Source: Brumimicrobium sp035497735 (GTDB lineage: Bacteria > Bacteroidota > Bacteroidia > Flavobacteriales_D > Crocinitomicaceae). From it: a stretch of DNA of 64,000 nt. Position numbers and translations under genes: made by a program. Shown piece by piece: positions 1 to 8,128 of this stretch. A model generated the notes under the pieces. The model made no database searches. It was not told the origin of the DNA and saw nothing but the letters and a program-made list of their open reading frames with translations. Every line of letters starts with the position of its first letter. Positions within the stretch are counted from its first letter, which is position 1. The stretch spans positions 62,001-126,000 of the forward strand of contig DATJCX010000069.1 in assembly GCA_035497735.1 (NCBI GenBank), given 5' to 3'.

Positions 1-666
1 AGAAAAATGGAAAACGGAAAGGCTTTTGCCGTTACTTGTCCGCTGATCACCAAAGCCGACGGAATCAAATTTGGTAAAACTGAAGGAGGAAATGTTTGGT
101 TGGACGCTGAGCGTACTTCGCCTTACAAATTCTACCAATACTGGTTGAATACTTCTGATGAAGATGCAGAGAAATACATTAAGATCTTTACTTTCCTTTC
201 TAAAGAAGAAATAGAAACCTTAGTTGCCGAACACAAGGAAGCACCACATTTACGTCAACTGCAAAAGAAATTGGCAGAGGAGGTTACTATAATGGCGCAT
301 TCACAAGAAGCATTAAACACGGCCATCGAAGCTTCTGAGATTTTATTTGGAAAATCGACAGCAGATGATTTGAAAAAACTTTCTAAATCGGACTTTTTGG
401 ATGTTTTTGATGGGGTTCCACAAGCAACGATTAAAAGAGCAGAAATCAAGGAAGGATTAGGAATTGTTGACGCACTTTCGGGTAGAACAAAGTTCTTAGA
501 ATCGAACGGATCGGCTAGGAGAGAACTAAAAGGAAACGCTATTTCTGTAAACAAAGAAAAAGTAGGAGATGATTGTGTTTTAACTGAAGAAAACCTAATC
601 AGTGACACATTTATCCTTTTAGGAAAAGGGAAAAAGAATAACTATTTGATTATCATTGAAGATTAA
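1..666 (+). CDS. tyrS: Tyrosyl-tRNA synthetase, C-terminal part (cut by window start)
   Basis: Charges tRNA-Tyr with tyrosine in the cytosol. The reading frame is open to the first base of the window, so the Rossmann catalytic core with its HIGH motif lies outside. What remains starts just before the class I signature loop, seen as KFGKTEGG (the KFGKS/T form of KMSKS typical of bacterial TyrRS), followed by the WLDAERTSPYKFYQYW block and a C-terminal S4-like RNA-binding region from about residue 155. The Met at base 7 is internal, not a start. A PAP2 phosphatase gene follows after 23 nt, so the two may be co-transcribed. Identity is secure; only the missing N-terminus limits the description. 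Confidence 0.95.
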   Translation, partial: RKMENGKAFAVTCPLITKADGIKFGKTEGGNVWLDAERTSPYKFYQYWLNTSDEDAEKYIKIFTFLSKEEIETLVAEHKEAPHLRQLQKKLAEEVTIMAHSQEALNTAIEASEILFGKSTADDLKKLSKSDFLDVFDGVPQATIKRAEIKEGLGIVDALSGRTKFLESNGSARRELKGNAISVNKEKVGDDCVLTEENLISDTFILLGKGKKNNYLIIIED

Positions 667-689
667 TATAGAATCGATAAGAAAACTAC

Positions 690-1265
690 ATGGAAACATT
701 AAAGAAACTAGATGCTGACCTATTTTTGTATTTAAACAATGCAGGAAGTGAAAGTTGGGACAAATTTTGGATGATACTTACCGACCAATGGTTGGCAATT
801 CCGCTATATGTGATTCTAGCTTTAATGATTCTATGGAAAACAGGATTCAAATCTGCTGTTATAAGTGGAGCGATGATACTTGCAACTGTTGTGGTAACAT
901 ATATCATTTCTTATTTGCTGAAAAACGGAGTAGCGCGTTTGCGCCCTTGTAATGTGTATGATATTTATACAGAAATAAGATTCCCATTGAAAGAGATTGG
1001 AAAAGGTTGTGGAACATACGGCTTTGTGTCTTCACATGCTACCGTTGCAACAGGAATGATTGTCTTGATAGGAATGATTCTTAAAAAATACTTTAAGTTT
1101 ATAATGCCTGTTTTAATTGTATGGCTAATGCTGTTTTCTTACAGTAGAATTTATCTTGGAAAACATTATCCTGGAGATATAATCGCAGGATTTATCATCG
1201 GTGTGATTATAGGTTTTACTGCTTATAAGCTTCGTCTATGGATAGAAAGAAAATGGGCGATTTAA
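690..1265 (+). CDS. PAP2-family membrane phosphatase
   Basis: Integral membrane phosphatase of the PAP2 superfamily, 191 aa, with about five hydrophobic segments. The three catalytic motifs are visible: KX6RP (K78 to R85-P86), SSHA (S114-A117, a variant of SGH) and SRX5HX3D (S152, R153, H159, D163). The active site should face the periplasm. Known members act on undecaprenyl pyrophosphate, phosphatidylglycerol phosphate or lipid A phosphates; the sequence does not separate these, though small flavobacterial members are often suggested to recycle undecaprenyl pyrophosphate. It lies 23 nt after tyrS on the same strand and converges with the RsmI-like gene across a 47-nt gap with no clear terminator. 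Confidence 0.88.
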   Translation: METLKKLDADLFLYLNNAGSESWDKFWMILTDQWLAIPLYVILALMILWKTGFKSAVISGAMILATVVVTYIISYLLKNGVARLRPCNVYDIYTEIRFPLKEIGKGCGTYGFVSSHATVATGMIVLIGMILKKYFKFIMPVLIVWLMLFSYSRIYLGKHYPGDIIAGFIIGVIIGFTAYKLRLWIERKWAI

Positions 1266-1312
1266 AAGAGTAAACCGCCCTGTTTTTATTTCAAAAAATC
1301 TATCAATTTCAA

Positions 1313-2032
1313 TTACTTAGTAAAAGGCTTTCCGATTAGAAACATCGTTGGTCTTTTCTCTAAACTAAAAGCTTTGTCTCTCCATTCTGCAATGGTCATT
1401 GTTTGAATTCTTTCAGAATGTAAAGTTAAATCACAAGCGATACATAGAAAAGTATTGTCCATACAATCATTTAATAAATCTTCTAGTAAATGATTGTTTC
1501 TAAATGGCGTTTCCATAAAGATTTGCGTTTGACCAGTTTTGTTTGCTAGGTATTCGAAATCTTTAAAAGTTGCGATACGCGCCTTTCTATCTTTGGGAAC
1601 GTAACCGTTAAAAGCAAATGACTGTCCATTGAAGCCGCTTCCGATTAATCCAAGTAAAATAGACGAAGGACCAGTTAGAGGACTCACAAACTCACCTGTT
1701 TGATGTGCAAGAGCTACTAAGTCTGCACCTGGGTCAGCAATTCCCGGACACCCTGCTTCGGAAATAATACAAACATCAAACCCATTTTTTAAAGGCGCCA
1801 ACATGGTTTTTAACTCATGTGGTGGTGTTTTCTTATTTAGAATATAAAAAGTCGAATCATCAATAGGAAATTCACGGTCCAACTTTCTAAGATAACGGCG
1901 TGCAGATTTAATATCTTCTACCGCAAAATATCTTGTTTTTTTGGCAATCTCTGCAACTTCTGTTGGAATTACATGTTCCCATTGTTCCGACCCCAAAAGG
2001 GTAGGCATTAAAAATAATCGACCTCTACTCAT
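1313..2032 (-). CDS. SAM-dependent methyltransferase, RsmI-like (tetrapyrrole methylase fold)
   Basis: 239-aa protein of the family that contains RsmI, which 2'-O-methylates C1402 of 16S rRNA using SAM. The diagnostic glycine-rich segment SEAGCPGIADPG lies at residues 91-102, and the following region (LTGPSSILLGLIGSGF) matches the second conserved block. The N-terminus differs from classical RsmI (MSRGRLFLMPTLLG), as is usual for a second Bacteroidota subgroup, so the rRNA target is inferred. The start overlaps the end of the upstream phosphatase gene by 8 nt, indicating translational coupling in a minus-strand SDR-phosphatase-methyltransferase operon. Confidence 0.85.
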   Translation of the reverse strand: MSRGRLFLMPTLLGSEQWEHVIPTEVAEIAKKTRYFAVEDIKSARRYLRKLDREFPIDDSTFYILNKKTPPHELKTMLAPLKNGFDVCIISEAGCPGIADPGADLVALAHQTGEFVSPLTGPSSILLGLIGSGFNGQSFAFNGYVPKDRKARIATFKDFEYLANKTGQTQIFMETPFRNNHLLEDLLNDCMDNTFLCIACDLTLHSERIQTMTIAEWRDKAFSLEKRPTMFLIGKPFTK

Positions 2033-2489
2033 TGTTTTTCAATTCTTCTATTAATACGTCAGTTGCTTCATCTAATAAATCATATACATGCTGAAAGCCT
2101 TCATCTCCACCATAGTATGGGTCCGGAACTTCTCTGTCATCGCCTGGGAAAGAAAGATTTAAAAACAAATCTACGCGTTTTTTATCTTCTTCATTTCTCG
2201 CAAGGCGAATAATGTCTTCATAATTACTTTTATCCATTGCAAAAATGCGGTCAAACTCATCAAAGTCTTCTACTTTAAATTGTCTCGCTTTTAAAAATTC
2301 AATGGGTGTATTGTTATTCTTTCCCGTTGCTTGCATTCTCGTATCTGGAGCTTTGCCTACATGCCAATTGCTCGTTCCTGCAGAGTCCACTTCAACAGAT
2401 AAATTGTTTTCTTTTACTTTTTTTCTTAGTAAACCATCAGCCATTGGAGAACGGCAAATGTTTCCTAAACAAACCAATAATATTTTCAT
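2025..2489 (-). CDS. Low-molecular-weight protein-tyrosine-phosphatase
   Basis: Cytosolic phosphatase of 154 aa, the normal family length. The N-terminal P-loop CLGNICRS gives the nucleophile C7 and phosphate-binding R13, and the DPYYGG block at 123-128 carries the general acid D123. Family members dephosphorylate phosphotyrosine, for example on tyrosine kinases of polysaccharide export, and some act on arginine phosphate. No kinase or capsule gene is nearby, so the substrate is unknown. Its end overlaps the RsmI-like start by 8 nt, and it lies 11 nt after the SDR gene, so all three probably share the promoter before the SDR. Confidence 0.93.
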   Translation of the reverse strand: MKILLVCLGNICRSPMADGLLRKKVKENNLSVEVDSAGTSNWHVGKAPDTRMQATGKNNNTPIEFLKARQFKVEDFDEFDRIFAMDKSNYEDIIRLARNEEDKKRVDLFLNLSFPGDDREVPDPYYGGDEGFQHVYDLLDEATDVLIEELKNNE

Positions 2490-2500
2490 GTCAAAATTGT

Positions 2501-3295
2501 TTAAGTCGCCTTTTGTTTACGAATGATTTTCCAGAATAAAGCAGGAGAGAATCGTTTGATTTTTGCAGCTAAAATTTCTTTTCCACCAATTAAAACGTCT
2601 TTCTTCTTCTTTGCTGTAGCATCTAATATTTGACGCACACATTCTTCCACAGACATTCCTGTCGCTTGATTGTGATCCATTTCACCATGGGCAGTTCCGT
2701 CTTCCGTTAACGCACTCATTGAAATTGGCGTATTGATTTTTCCTGGACAAACGATGGTAACATCAATGTTGTTTTTTTCTTCTTCTAAAAGTAAACTTTC
2801 ATAGAAACCATGTAAAGCATGCTTTGAAGCAGCATATGCTGAACGTAAGAAAAAGCCGAATTTACCTGCTATACTCGAAGTGATAATAAAGTGTCCGCTT
2901 TTCTGCTTTTGCATATATGGAAGCACCGCTTTTGCCAATGCAATATTTCCAAAATAATTCACTTCCATGATGCGTCTGTCAACTTCAATTCCCGTCTTAG
3001 CTACTTCAGAACGTTGGGAAATTCCCCCACTATTGAAAAGATAGTCAATTCGTTGGTATCTTTCAATTACCTGTTTTGCCAATTCGTCGAAATGTTTATT
3101 TTCCGCTAGATCTAAAGGAAGAACCATGTGGTCTCCACTATTTTTTAGTTCTTGTTTTAAACTTTCTAACGCTTCTTTATTTCGAGCTGAAAGAATGATT
3201 TTACTGCCTTTTAGAGCCAGTTGTATGGCCAATTCTCTTCCTATTCCAGAGGAAGCTCCAGTAATCCAAACTATTTTATTCTCAAAGTTTTTCAT
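2501..3295 (-). CDS. Short-chain dehydrogenase/reductase, SDR family
   Basis: NAD(P)-dependent oxidoreductase of 264 aa, classical SDR. The cofactor loop TGASSGIG is at residues 12-19, catalytic Ser at 140/141 and the YxxxK pair at Y154 and K158. The usual NNAG motif reads NSGG at 88-91. The pattern resembles the DHRS7B-like group seen in Bacteroidota; the substrate cannot be told. It is the first gene of a three-gene minus-strand operon. A consensus -7 box (TATCTTTG) ends only 5 nt before the ATG, so the mRNA may have almost no leader. No alternative start is plausible, because the nucleotide-binding strand begins at residue 7. Confidence 0.9.
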   Translation of the reverse strand: MKNFENKIVWITGASSGIGRELAIQLALKGSKIILSARNKEALESLKQELKNSGDHMVLPLDLAENKHFDELAKQVIERYQRIDYLFNSGGISQRSEVAKTGIEVDRRIMEVNYFGNIALAKAVLPYMQKQKSGHFIITSSIAGKFGFFLRSAYAASKHALHGFYESLLLEEEKNNIDVTIVCPGKINTPISMSALTEDGTAHGEMDHNQATGMSVEECVRQILDATAKKKKDVLIGGKEILAAKIKRFSPALFWKIIRKQKAT

Positions 3296-3300
3296 AAATA

Positions 3301-3308
3301 CAAAGATA
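3301..3308 (-). promoter_or_regulatory. -7 promoter box for the SDR operon
   Basis: On the minus strand this reads TATCTTTG, an exact match to the Bacteroidota -7 consensus TAnnTTTG. Only five bases separate it from the ATG at 3295, so transcription would begin at or beside the start codon. Confidence 0.55.
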
Positions 3309-3365
3309 ACCTTTTAGCTGTAATCTATGCTTTGTTTTAAATTTGGAAAAAAGAAATTATTTAGG

Positions 3366-4715
3366 TTAAGCTTTCTTCTTTGAACCTTGGCTTTTAAGCA
3401 AGAAATATCCTGAAACACCACCTATAATCGAAGCAACAAAGATTCCGATTTTTGCTTGTGTTCTGTATAGTTCACTATCGAAAGCAAGTTGGGTAATAAA
3501 AAGAGACATAGTAAATCCTATTGAAGCAAGTAAAGCCAAGCCAAACAAGTTTTTAATGTTCATTCCTGTAGGTAAACTCGCTATTTTTAATTTTGTACTA
3601 ATCCATGTAAATCCAACGATTCCAATGATTTTTCCTAGAAGTAAACCAAGTGCTACCCCTAAAGCAACATTGTTTTCAAATAAAGTGTTCAAGTCGATAT
3701 CTAAGAAGGTGACTCCAGCATTGGCAAGTGCAAACAATGGGATAACAAAGAATGCTACAAGGGGATGCATGATGTGCTCCAGTCTTTGTAGCGGAGTAAT
3801 TGCTTTTTTCGTGTCCATAGACAATCGCTCTAAAATAAGAAGCTGCTCATTGGTTATGGTCGGAAGATTATTTGGTGCGGCATTTTGAAAGTGTGTTAAG
3901 TGCTTTTTAATTCTGGCGCTGAAAATTTCTTCGTTTATTTTTACATTTGATGGAATCATAAAAGCAGCTAGAACCGCCGCAATAGTGGCATGAACTCCTG
4001 AAAGTAGGAATAAAGTCCATGCGCCTCCTATTCCCAATAATGCGAAAAACACCGTATTTCTTATTCCAGCTTTATTTCCAAGATACATCAAGAAAATGAA
4101 AACAATACCAATTCCTAAAGTGAGTAAAGAAATGTCAGAGGTGTAAAATAAAGCAATCACCAATACAGCACCTAAGTCATCCACAATGGCTACTGCCGTT
4201 AGAAATATTTTCAATGATAAGGGAACTTTGTCTCCTAGTAAATACAAAACACCCAAAGCAAATGCGATATCTGTCGCCATTGGAATACCCCAGCCGTTGT
4301 GAACTTCTCCTGAAGGATTTAAAAATAAGTAAATCAACGCCGGAACGGCCATTCCACCTACAGCGGCGATAATCGGTAATATTGCGTTTTTAGGTTTTGA
4401 TAATTCTCCTGCTACAATTTCTCGTTTTAATTCTAAGCCTACAACGAAAAAGAAGATAGCCATCAAACCATCATTGATCCAATGGTGAATGCTTAAATCT
4501 ATAAATGATTTACCATTCACATCGATACTTATCTTTTTTTCCAAAAATTCGAAATAGTACTCGCGTATTGGTGAATTGGCAATAATTAAAGCTACAATTG
4601 CACTTATTCCTAAGACAATACCACCAGATTTTTGATTCATCATGAATTTTCTAATGGGTGTTGTGATTTTTGAAATGGGCGTATTTTTAGGATCTTTCAT
4701 ATGTTGTTTATTCAC
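3366..4715 (-). CDS. nhaA: Na+/H+ antiporter NhaA
   Basis: Inner-membrane sodium/proton antiporter that exports Na+ in exchange for protons, for salt and alkaline pH tolerance. The 449-aa protein has about a dozen hydrophobic segments. The key aspartates are present: the DD pair in AIVDDLGAV (D179-D180, equivalent to E. coli D163-D164) and D149 in GWGIPMATDIAF. A cytoplasmic loop of about 45 residues near residues 260-310 is longer than in E. coli NhaA, as is common in Bacteroidota. Met6 is an alternative start. The gene stands alone, with 219 nt of AT-rich leader upstream in which I see no exact -7 box. Confidence 0.96.
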   Translation of the reverse strand: MNKQHMKDPKNTPISKITTPIRKFMMNQKSGGIVLGISAIVALIIANSPIREYYFEFLEKKISIDVNGKSFIDLSIHHWINDGLMAIFFFVVGLELKREIVAGELSKPKNAILPIIAAVGGMAVPALIYLFLNPSGEVHNGWGIPMATDIAFALGVLYLLGDKVPLSLKIFLTAVAIVDDLGAVLVIALFYTSDISLLTLGIGIVFIFLMYLGNKAGIRNTVFFALLGIGGAWTLFLLSGVHATIAAVLAAFMIPSNVKINEEIFSARIKKHLTHFQNAAPNNLPTITNEQLLILERLSMDTKKAITPLQRLEHIMHPLVAFFVIPLFALANAGVTFLDIDLNTLFENNVALGVALGLLLGKIIGIVGFTWISTKLKIASLPTGMNIKNLFGLALLASIGFTMSLFITQLAFDSELYRTQAKIGIFVASIIGGVSGYFLLKSQGSKKKA

Positions 4716-4934
4716 TATTTTTTGTTCGTTTTGGTGGTTATCAAGAAGGTCATTTCCAAATTGAAAGCCGTAATAATAACAATTCTAAACTTTGTGTTTT
4801 CGAATCAGCTACTAAATTAATAAAAACGAACTATTTCTATTTATCTAAAAGGATTTTTAGGTTTTTTTGTGATTTACAAATAAGTCAATATTTGCCTAAA
4901 GTCGCTTAAAAATGTTCGTTTTTGATGAAAAAGC

Positions 4935-5537
4935 TTAACTATTCTTTACTTTTTCCCAAGTTTGATACATTTTCTCTTGATTTGGTCTATTTGGTTCCTC
5001 TTCTGTTAAAGGTTCGCAGGGACGAAGTGTTTCATGACATTCTCTTGGCAATTCTTGATAAAGTGCTGTTCCTTTTGTTTTCCAAGCAATCATATCATCT
5101 GTCACTTCCTTTACGATTTTTGCTGGACTTCCTACGACCAAACTTCTCGGAGGAATAATCATTTTTGCAGGTACAAAACACATGGCGCCAATTATCGATT
5201 CATCGCCGATTTCAGCGTCATCCATGACAACAGAATTCATTCCAACCATGCAGTTTTTTCCGATATGTCCACCGTGAATAATTGCTCCATGGCCGATATG
5301 CGCACCTTCTTCCAGTATTACTGTCGTTCCAGGAAACATGTGAATCGTACAATTTTCTTGTACATTACAGCCGTCTTTAATGATGATTTTTCCCCAATCT
5401 CCGCGAATTGCAGCGCTTGGACCAATGTAAACGTTTTTACCAATTATTACATTACCTGTCACGGTTGCATTTGGATGAACGAAACTTGAAGGATGAACAA
5501 CAGGTTTAAAACCATTGAATTCGAAAATATTAGCCAT
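4935..5537 (-). CDS. Gamma-carbonic anhydrase / PaaY-like hexapeptide-repeat protein
   Basis: 200-aa left-handed beta-helix protein. Hexapeptide repeats run from about residue 20 to 130, and histidines at the usual metal positions (H66 in TIHMF, H83 and H88 in HIGHGAIIHGG) suggest a bound metal as in gamma-class carbonic anhydrases. The C-terminal helix (AWKTKGTALYQELPREC) matches the PaaY/CaiE subgroup; PaaY is a thioesterase in phenylacetate breakdown. No phenylacetate genes occur here, so the reaction stays open. The leader carries a perfect Shine-Dalgarno and its promoter lies inside the divergent tag gene. Confidence 0.85.
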   Translation of the reverse strand: MANIFEFNGFKPVVHPSSFVHPNATVTGNVIIGKNVYIGPSAAIRGDWGKIIIKDGCNVQENCTIHMFPGTTVILEEGAHIGHGAIIHGGHIGKNCMVGMNSVVMDDAEIGDESIIGAMCFVPAKMIIPPRSLVVGSPAKIVKEVTDDMIAWKTKGTALYQELPRECHETLRPCEPLTEEEPNRPNQEKMYQTWEKVKNS

Positions 5538-5561
5538 AATTAACGTTTATTGTACAACTTT

Positions 5562-5574
5562 TCACCTCCTTTTT
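5562..5574 (-). promoter_or_regulatory. Perfect Shine-Dalgarno 24 nt before the PaaY-like start
   Basis: The minus strand reads AAAAAGGAGGTGA, a full complement of the 16S rRNA 3' tail. Bacteroidota rarely use such sites. At normal spacing it would serve a TTG at 5557 opening a five-codon ORF ending in TAA at 5540, two bases before the real ATG at 5537. Confidence 0.5.
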
Positions 5575-5587
5575 ACGTTTTAGAGGC

Positions 5588-6133
5588 ATGAGTTATTGCA
5601 AATTTACAAAAGATTTAGACGAAAATCATCTCGATAGGCAATATCATGATAAACGATATGGTTTTCCAGTGGAAGAGGATGATGAATTGTTTGGGCGATT
5701 AATTTTAGAAATAAACCAAGCAGGCTTAAGTTGGTCACTAATGCTCAAGAGAGAGGAGAATTTTTATAAAGCATTTGCTAACTTTTCAATTCAGAAAGTC
5801 GCTCAGTTTGATGAACATGATATAGAAGAATTGTTGAAAGACGCTGGGATAATTCGCAATCGAAAAAAAATAGAGGCAGTGATATACAATGCGCGACAAA
5901 TTCTAACGTTACAGAAGGAATTTGGGAGTTTTAAGAATTGGATAGATAAGCACAACGGACTTTCTTTAGAGGAATGGACGAAATTGTTTAAAAAAAACTT
6001 TAAATTTACCGGACCATTGATTGTTGAAGAATTTTTAATGAGTACCAGTTACTTAAAACCTGCTCACGAAAAAGATTGTGAAGTTTTTAATGAAATACTA
6101 AAAAAGAAACCAAGATGGCAAGAAAATATATAA
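5588..6133 (+). CDS. tag: DNA-3-methyladenine glycosylase I
   Basis: Base-excision repair enzyme that removes 3-methyladenine from alkylated DNA. The 181-aa sequence fits the family: C4 near the N-terminus, the YHDKRYG block with H20, the catalytic-pocket segment EINQAGLSW (E41, W49), DAGIIRNRKKI, and a C-terminal H160/C164 pair. C4, H20, H160 and C164 match the zinc-snap ligands of E. coli Tag. The end overlaps the next gene by 19 nt. A near-consensus -7 box (TACGTTTT) ends 6 nt before the ATG. The gene is divergent from the PaaY-like gene. Confidence 0.93.
   Translation: MSYCKFTKDLDENHLDRQYHDKRYGFPVEEDDELFGRLILEINQAGLSWSLMLKREENFYKAFANFSIQKVAQFDEHDIEELLKDAGIIRNRKKIEAVIYNARQILTLQKEFGSFKNWIDKHNGLSLEEWTKLFKKNFKFTGPLIVEEFLMSTSYLKPAHEKDCEVFNEILKKKPRWQENI
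5599..5606 (-). promoter_or_regulatory. -7 promoter box for the PaaY-like gene, inside tag
   Basis: Reads TAAATTTG on the minus strand. It would give a leader of about 55 nt that contains the Shine-Dalgarno at 5562-5574. It lies in codons 4-7 of tag, so the two divergent genes share regulatory DNA. Confidence 0.4.
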
Positions 6134-6804
6134 TAGGATTGTTAACAGTAGTATTGAGTTTTTTCTCAACAGCTACTTATGCGCAGTGGTCACTAGGAGC
6201 TGGTGCTAGTTCATTTCATGGATTGAATTTACCGATTCATAGATATGGATTTAATGTTTTTGTTGAAATTCCACGTTCGCCAAATAATAGCTTTATGGTG
6301 AGAGCAGCGTACTTACTTCCAAATATAGCGGAAGGACAATCAGTTACTGTGAACGCTATTGGTACTGCACAGCCTTCTGCAACAACTGCAATGGCAAACT
6401 CTAAAACGACTTACTTCGCAGTCGATGGAGGAAGTAGAGTTTATCTTTTTAACGACTATGATATCGGTACATCAATGTATGTTGGTGGTTATATTAAAGG
6501 AATCATTAGCTCATATAAGGCAACCTATAGAATGACAGATAAAACTTTGGATCCTTCGGAATATGCATTATCAGTTCCTCCTTACACTACCTTAGATTCA
6601 AAGTCTGGAAAAGCACTTTACTCAATGTTTTTCTCTTTCGGAGGCTCGGTTGGTGTTAAGCATCAACTACCACGAGGAGCGCTTATGTTTGATGCTGGAA
6701 TTGAATTGGTTTCTCCGTTAATGGACCCTTCTGGGATTTTAAGAAATGAAATCATGCCTTTATCATTTAGCTTAAACTTAGCTTATCGTTTCGACTGGTA
6801 TTAA
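6115..6804 (+). CDS. Secreted protein, probable outer-membrane beta-barrel
   Basis: I do not recognise a named family. The 229-aa product has an N-terminal signal peptide (residues 1-23, ending TYAQ) and alternating hydrophobic strands ending with SFSLNLAYRFDWY; a terminal aromatic after alternating residues is typical of outer-membrane barrels. The start overlaps the end of tag by 19 nt and the next gene follows after 8 nt, so it is the middle gene of a tag-barrel-kinase operon. The overlap means the signal-peptide start could be shifted, but no other Met gives a signal sequence. Role unknown. Confidence 0.75.
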   Translation: MARKYIIGLLTVVLSFFSTATYAQWSLGAGASSFHGLNLPIHRYGFNVFVEIPRSPNNSFMVRAAYLLPNIAEGQSVTVNAIGTAQPSATTAMANSKTTYFAVDGGSRVYLFNDYDIGTSMYVGGYIKGIISSYKATYRMTDKTLDPSEYALSVPPYTTLDSKSGKALYSMFFSFGGSVGVKHQLPRGALMFDAGIELVSPLMDPSGILRNEIMPLSFSLNLAYRFDWY

Positions 6805-6812
6805 TTTTTTAG

Positions 6813-7625
6813 ATGATTGTAATCGAGAGTGGTGGAACAAAATCCACTTGGGTTTGCCACGTAAAAAATGAGTCGCCAAAGACAATTCTTTCGGTTGGAC
6901 TTCATCCTAGAGAAATTTCTCCTTCAAAAGAGGAGGTAATTCAAGAATTAGTGAATGAACACAAGCTTGCTGGACGAGAAGTGTATTTCTATGGCGCTGG
7001 CTGTGAAAGTCCAGAAGCTAAATTAGTTATTACTGAATTTTTAGAAAAACTAGGCTTAGAAGTTAAGCAAGTAGAAACAGACATCTATGCTGCCTGTATT
7101 GCTCACTTGGGGAATAAACCCGGTGTTGTTGGAATATTAGGAACTGGAGCAGTTGCAGCTGAATTTGACGGGAGAAAAGTAGTGAGAATCACCTCTGGAC
7201 TTGGCTATATGCTGGGTGATGAAGGAAGTGGCTTCGATATTGGAAAGCGACTTTTACAAGCCTATTTTAACCACAAACTTTCGCTAGAAGTTAACAGCGC
7301 AATTGAGACTTACTTCGAGCATAAATCAATCTTGCATCGTGTCTATGCACCTGATGGGAGAATGGTCGTAGCTGGATTAACGAAAATCGTAGCGGAATAC
7401 CGAGAAGAACAAATAATTAAACAACTATTACAAGACGCGTTTAATGATTTCTGTAAAACTGCCCTCAAGCCAATAATGAGTCATGGCGATGTTTATCTAG
7501 TAGGAAGCGTTGCATATTATTTTAAGAAAGAATTGCAACATGTTCTATTTGAGCATGTTTATGCATTGAAAAATATTCAAAAAGAGGCTGTTTCTGGTGT
7601 TTTCTCGTTTTTATCTAATAATTAA
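6813..7625 (+). CDS. BadF/BadG/BcrA-family ATPase, N-acetylglucosamine kinase-like
   Basis: 270-aa protein of the ASKHA (sugar kinase/Hsp70/actin) fold. The phosphate-1 loop ESGGTKSTW is at residues 5-13, the catalytic-type acidic residue D90 lies in ETDIYAAC, the phosphate-2 loop is GTGAVA (110-115) and GDEGSG is at 135-140. This pattern fits eukaryotic-type N-acetylglucosamine kinases more closely than the activases of benzoyl-CoA reductase, which would need cluster-binding cysteines absent here. The substrate is inferred, probably GlcNAc from wall recycling. It is 8 nt downstream of the barrel protein and last in its operon. Confidence 0.82.
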   Translation: MIVIESGGTKSTWVCHVKNESPKTILSVGLHPREISPSKEEVIQELVNEHKLAGREVYFYGAGCESPEAKLVITEFLEKLGLEVKQVETDIYAACIAHLGNKPGVVGILGTGAVAAEFDGRKVVRITSGLGYMLGDEGSGFDIGKRLLQAYFNHKLSLEVNSAIETYFEHKSILHRVYAPDGRMVVAGLTKIVAEYREEQIIKQLLQDAFNDFCKTALKPIMSHGDVYLVGSVAYYFKKELQHVLFEHVYALKNIQKEAVSGVFSFLSNN

Positions 7626-7738
7626 CAATTTTTGTCTAAGTTAAAATTTGATTGGTCTATTAAAACGTAAACTGTAGTTCCTTTATTAGTTTAAATCGAA
7701 GTAAGTATATACCTTGTTCTTTTTTAGAGAGATAACGA

Positions 7739-8128
7739 ATGGAAGCAATAATAAGAAAAGCAACAGCCATCACACCTTATGTAAATTTTAATGCGCAATC
7801 TGGTCGTATGGTGATTCAAGGTAGGTTGATTCCTCAACAAACTGAGGACTTCTGGTCGCCTATTTTAAAATGGTTCTATGCTTATTCTTATGCTCCACAT
7901 AAAAAGACAGAGCTGATTATTAATCTTGAATACTTTAACTCACTGTCATCTAAGCAAATCATGTTCTTGTTACACAGAGTCAATGAATTGCATGAGAAAG
8001 GTTTTATGGCTTCTGTTACTTGGCAGTATGATGCTGACGATGAAGATATGAAAGAGGCGGGTACAGACTTCTCATGTATGGTGAATGTACCATTCTATTT
8101 AGAAGAAATGTCGATTAAACCTCAGTAA
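7739..8128 (+). CDS. SiaC-like regulatory phosphoprotein (DUF1987)
   Basis: 129-aa protein of the SiaC family. In Pseudomonas, SiaC is phosphorylated on a threonine by SiaB, dephosphorylated by the PP2C phosphatase SiaA, and binds the diguanylate cyclase SiaD. Conserved blocks seen are LEYFNSLSSK (63-72) and VTWQYDADDEDMKEAG. The residue at the phospho-site alignment is S68 rather than Thr, still phosphorylatable. No SiaA, SiaB or GGDEF gene lies in the window, so its partner is elsewhere or different. Its last 14 nt overlap the end of the convergent pseudouridine synthase. Confidence 0.85.
   Translation: MEAIIRKATAITPYVNFNAQSGRMVIQGRLIPQQTEDFWSPILKWFYAYSYAPHKKTELIINLEYFNSLSSKQIMFLLHRVNELHEKGFMASVTWQYDADDEDMKEAGTDFSCMVNVPFYLEEMSIKPQ

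Noticed and set aside
5034..5489. 151-codon open frame on the plus strand
   Set aside because: Lies within the hexapeptide-repeat gene on the opposite strand; no recognisable features.
5560..5574. Resemblance to the 3' end of 16S rRNA (TCACCTCCTTT)
   Set aside because: Only about 11 bases match and flanks differ, so this is a Shine-Dalgarno on the other strand, not an rRNA fragment.
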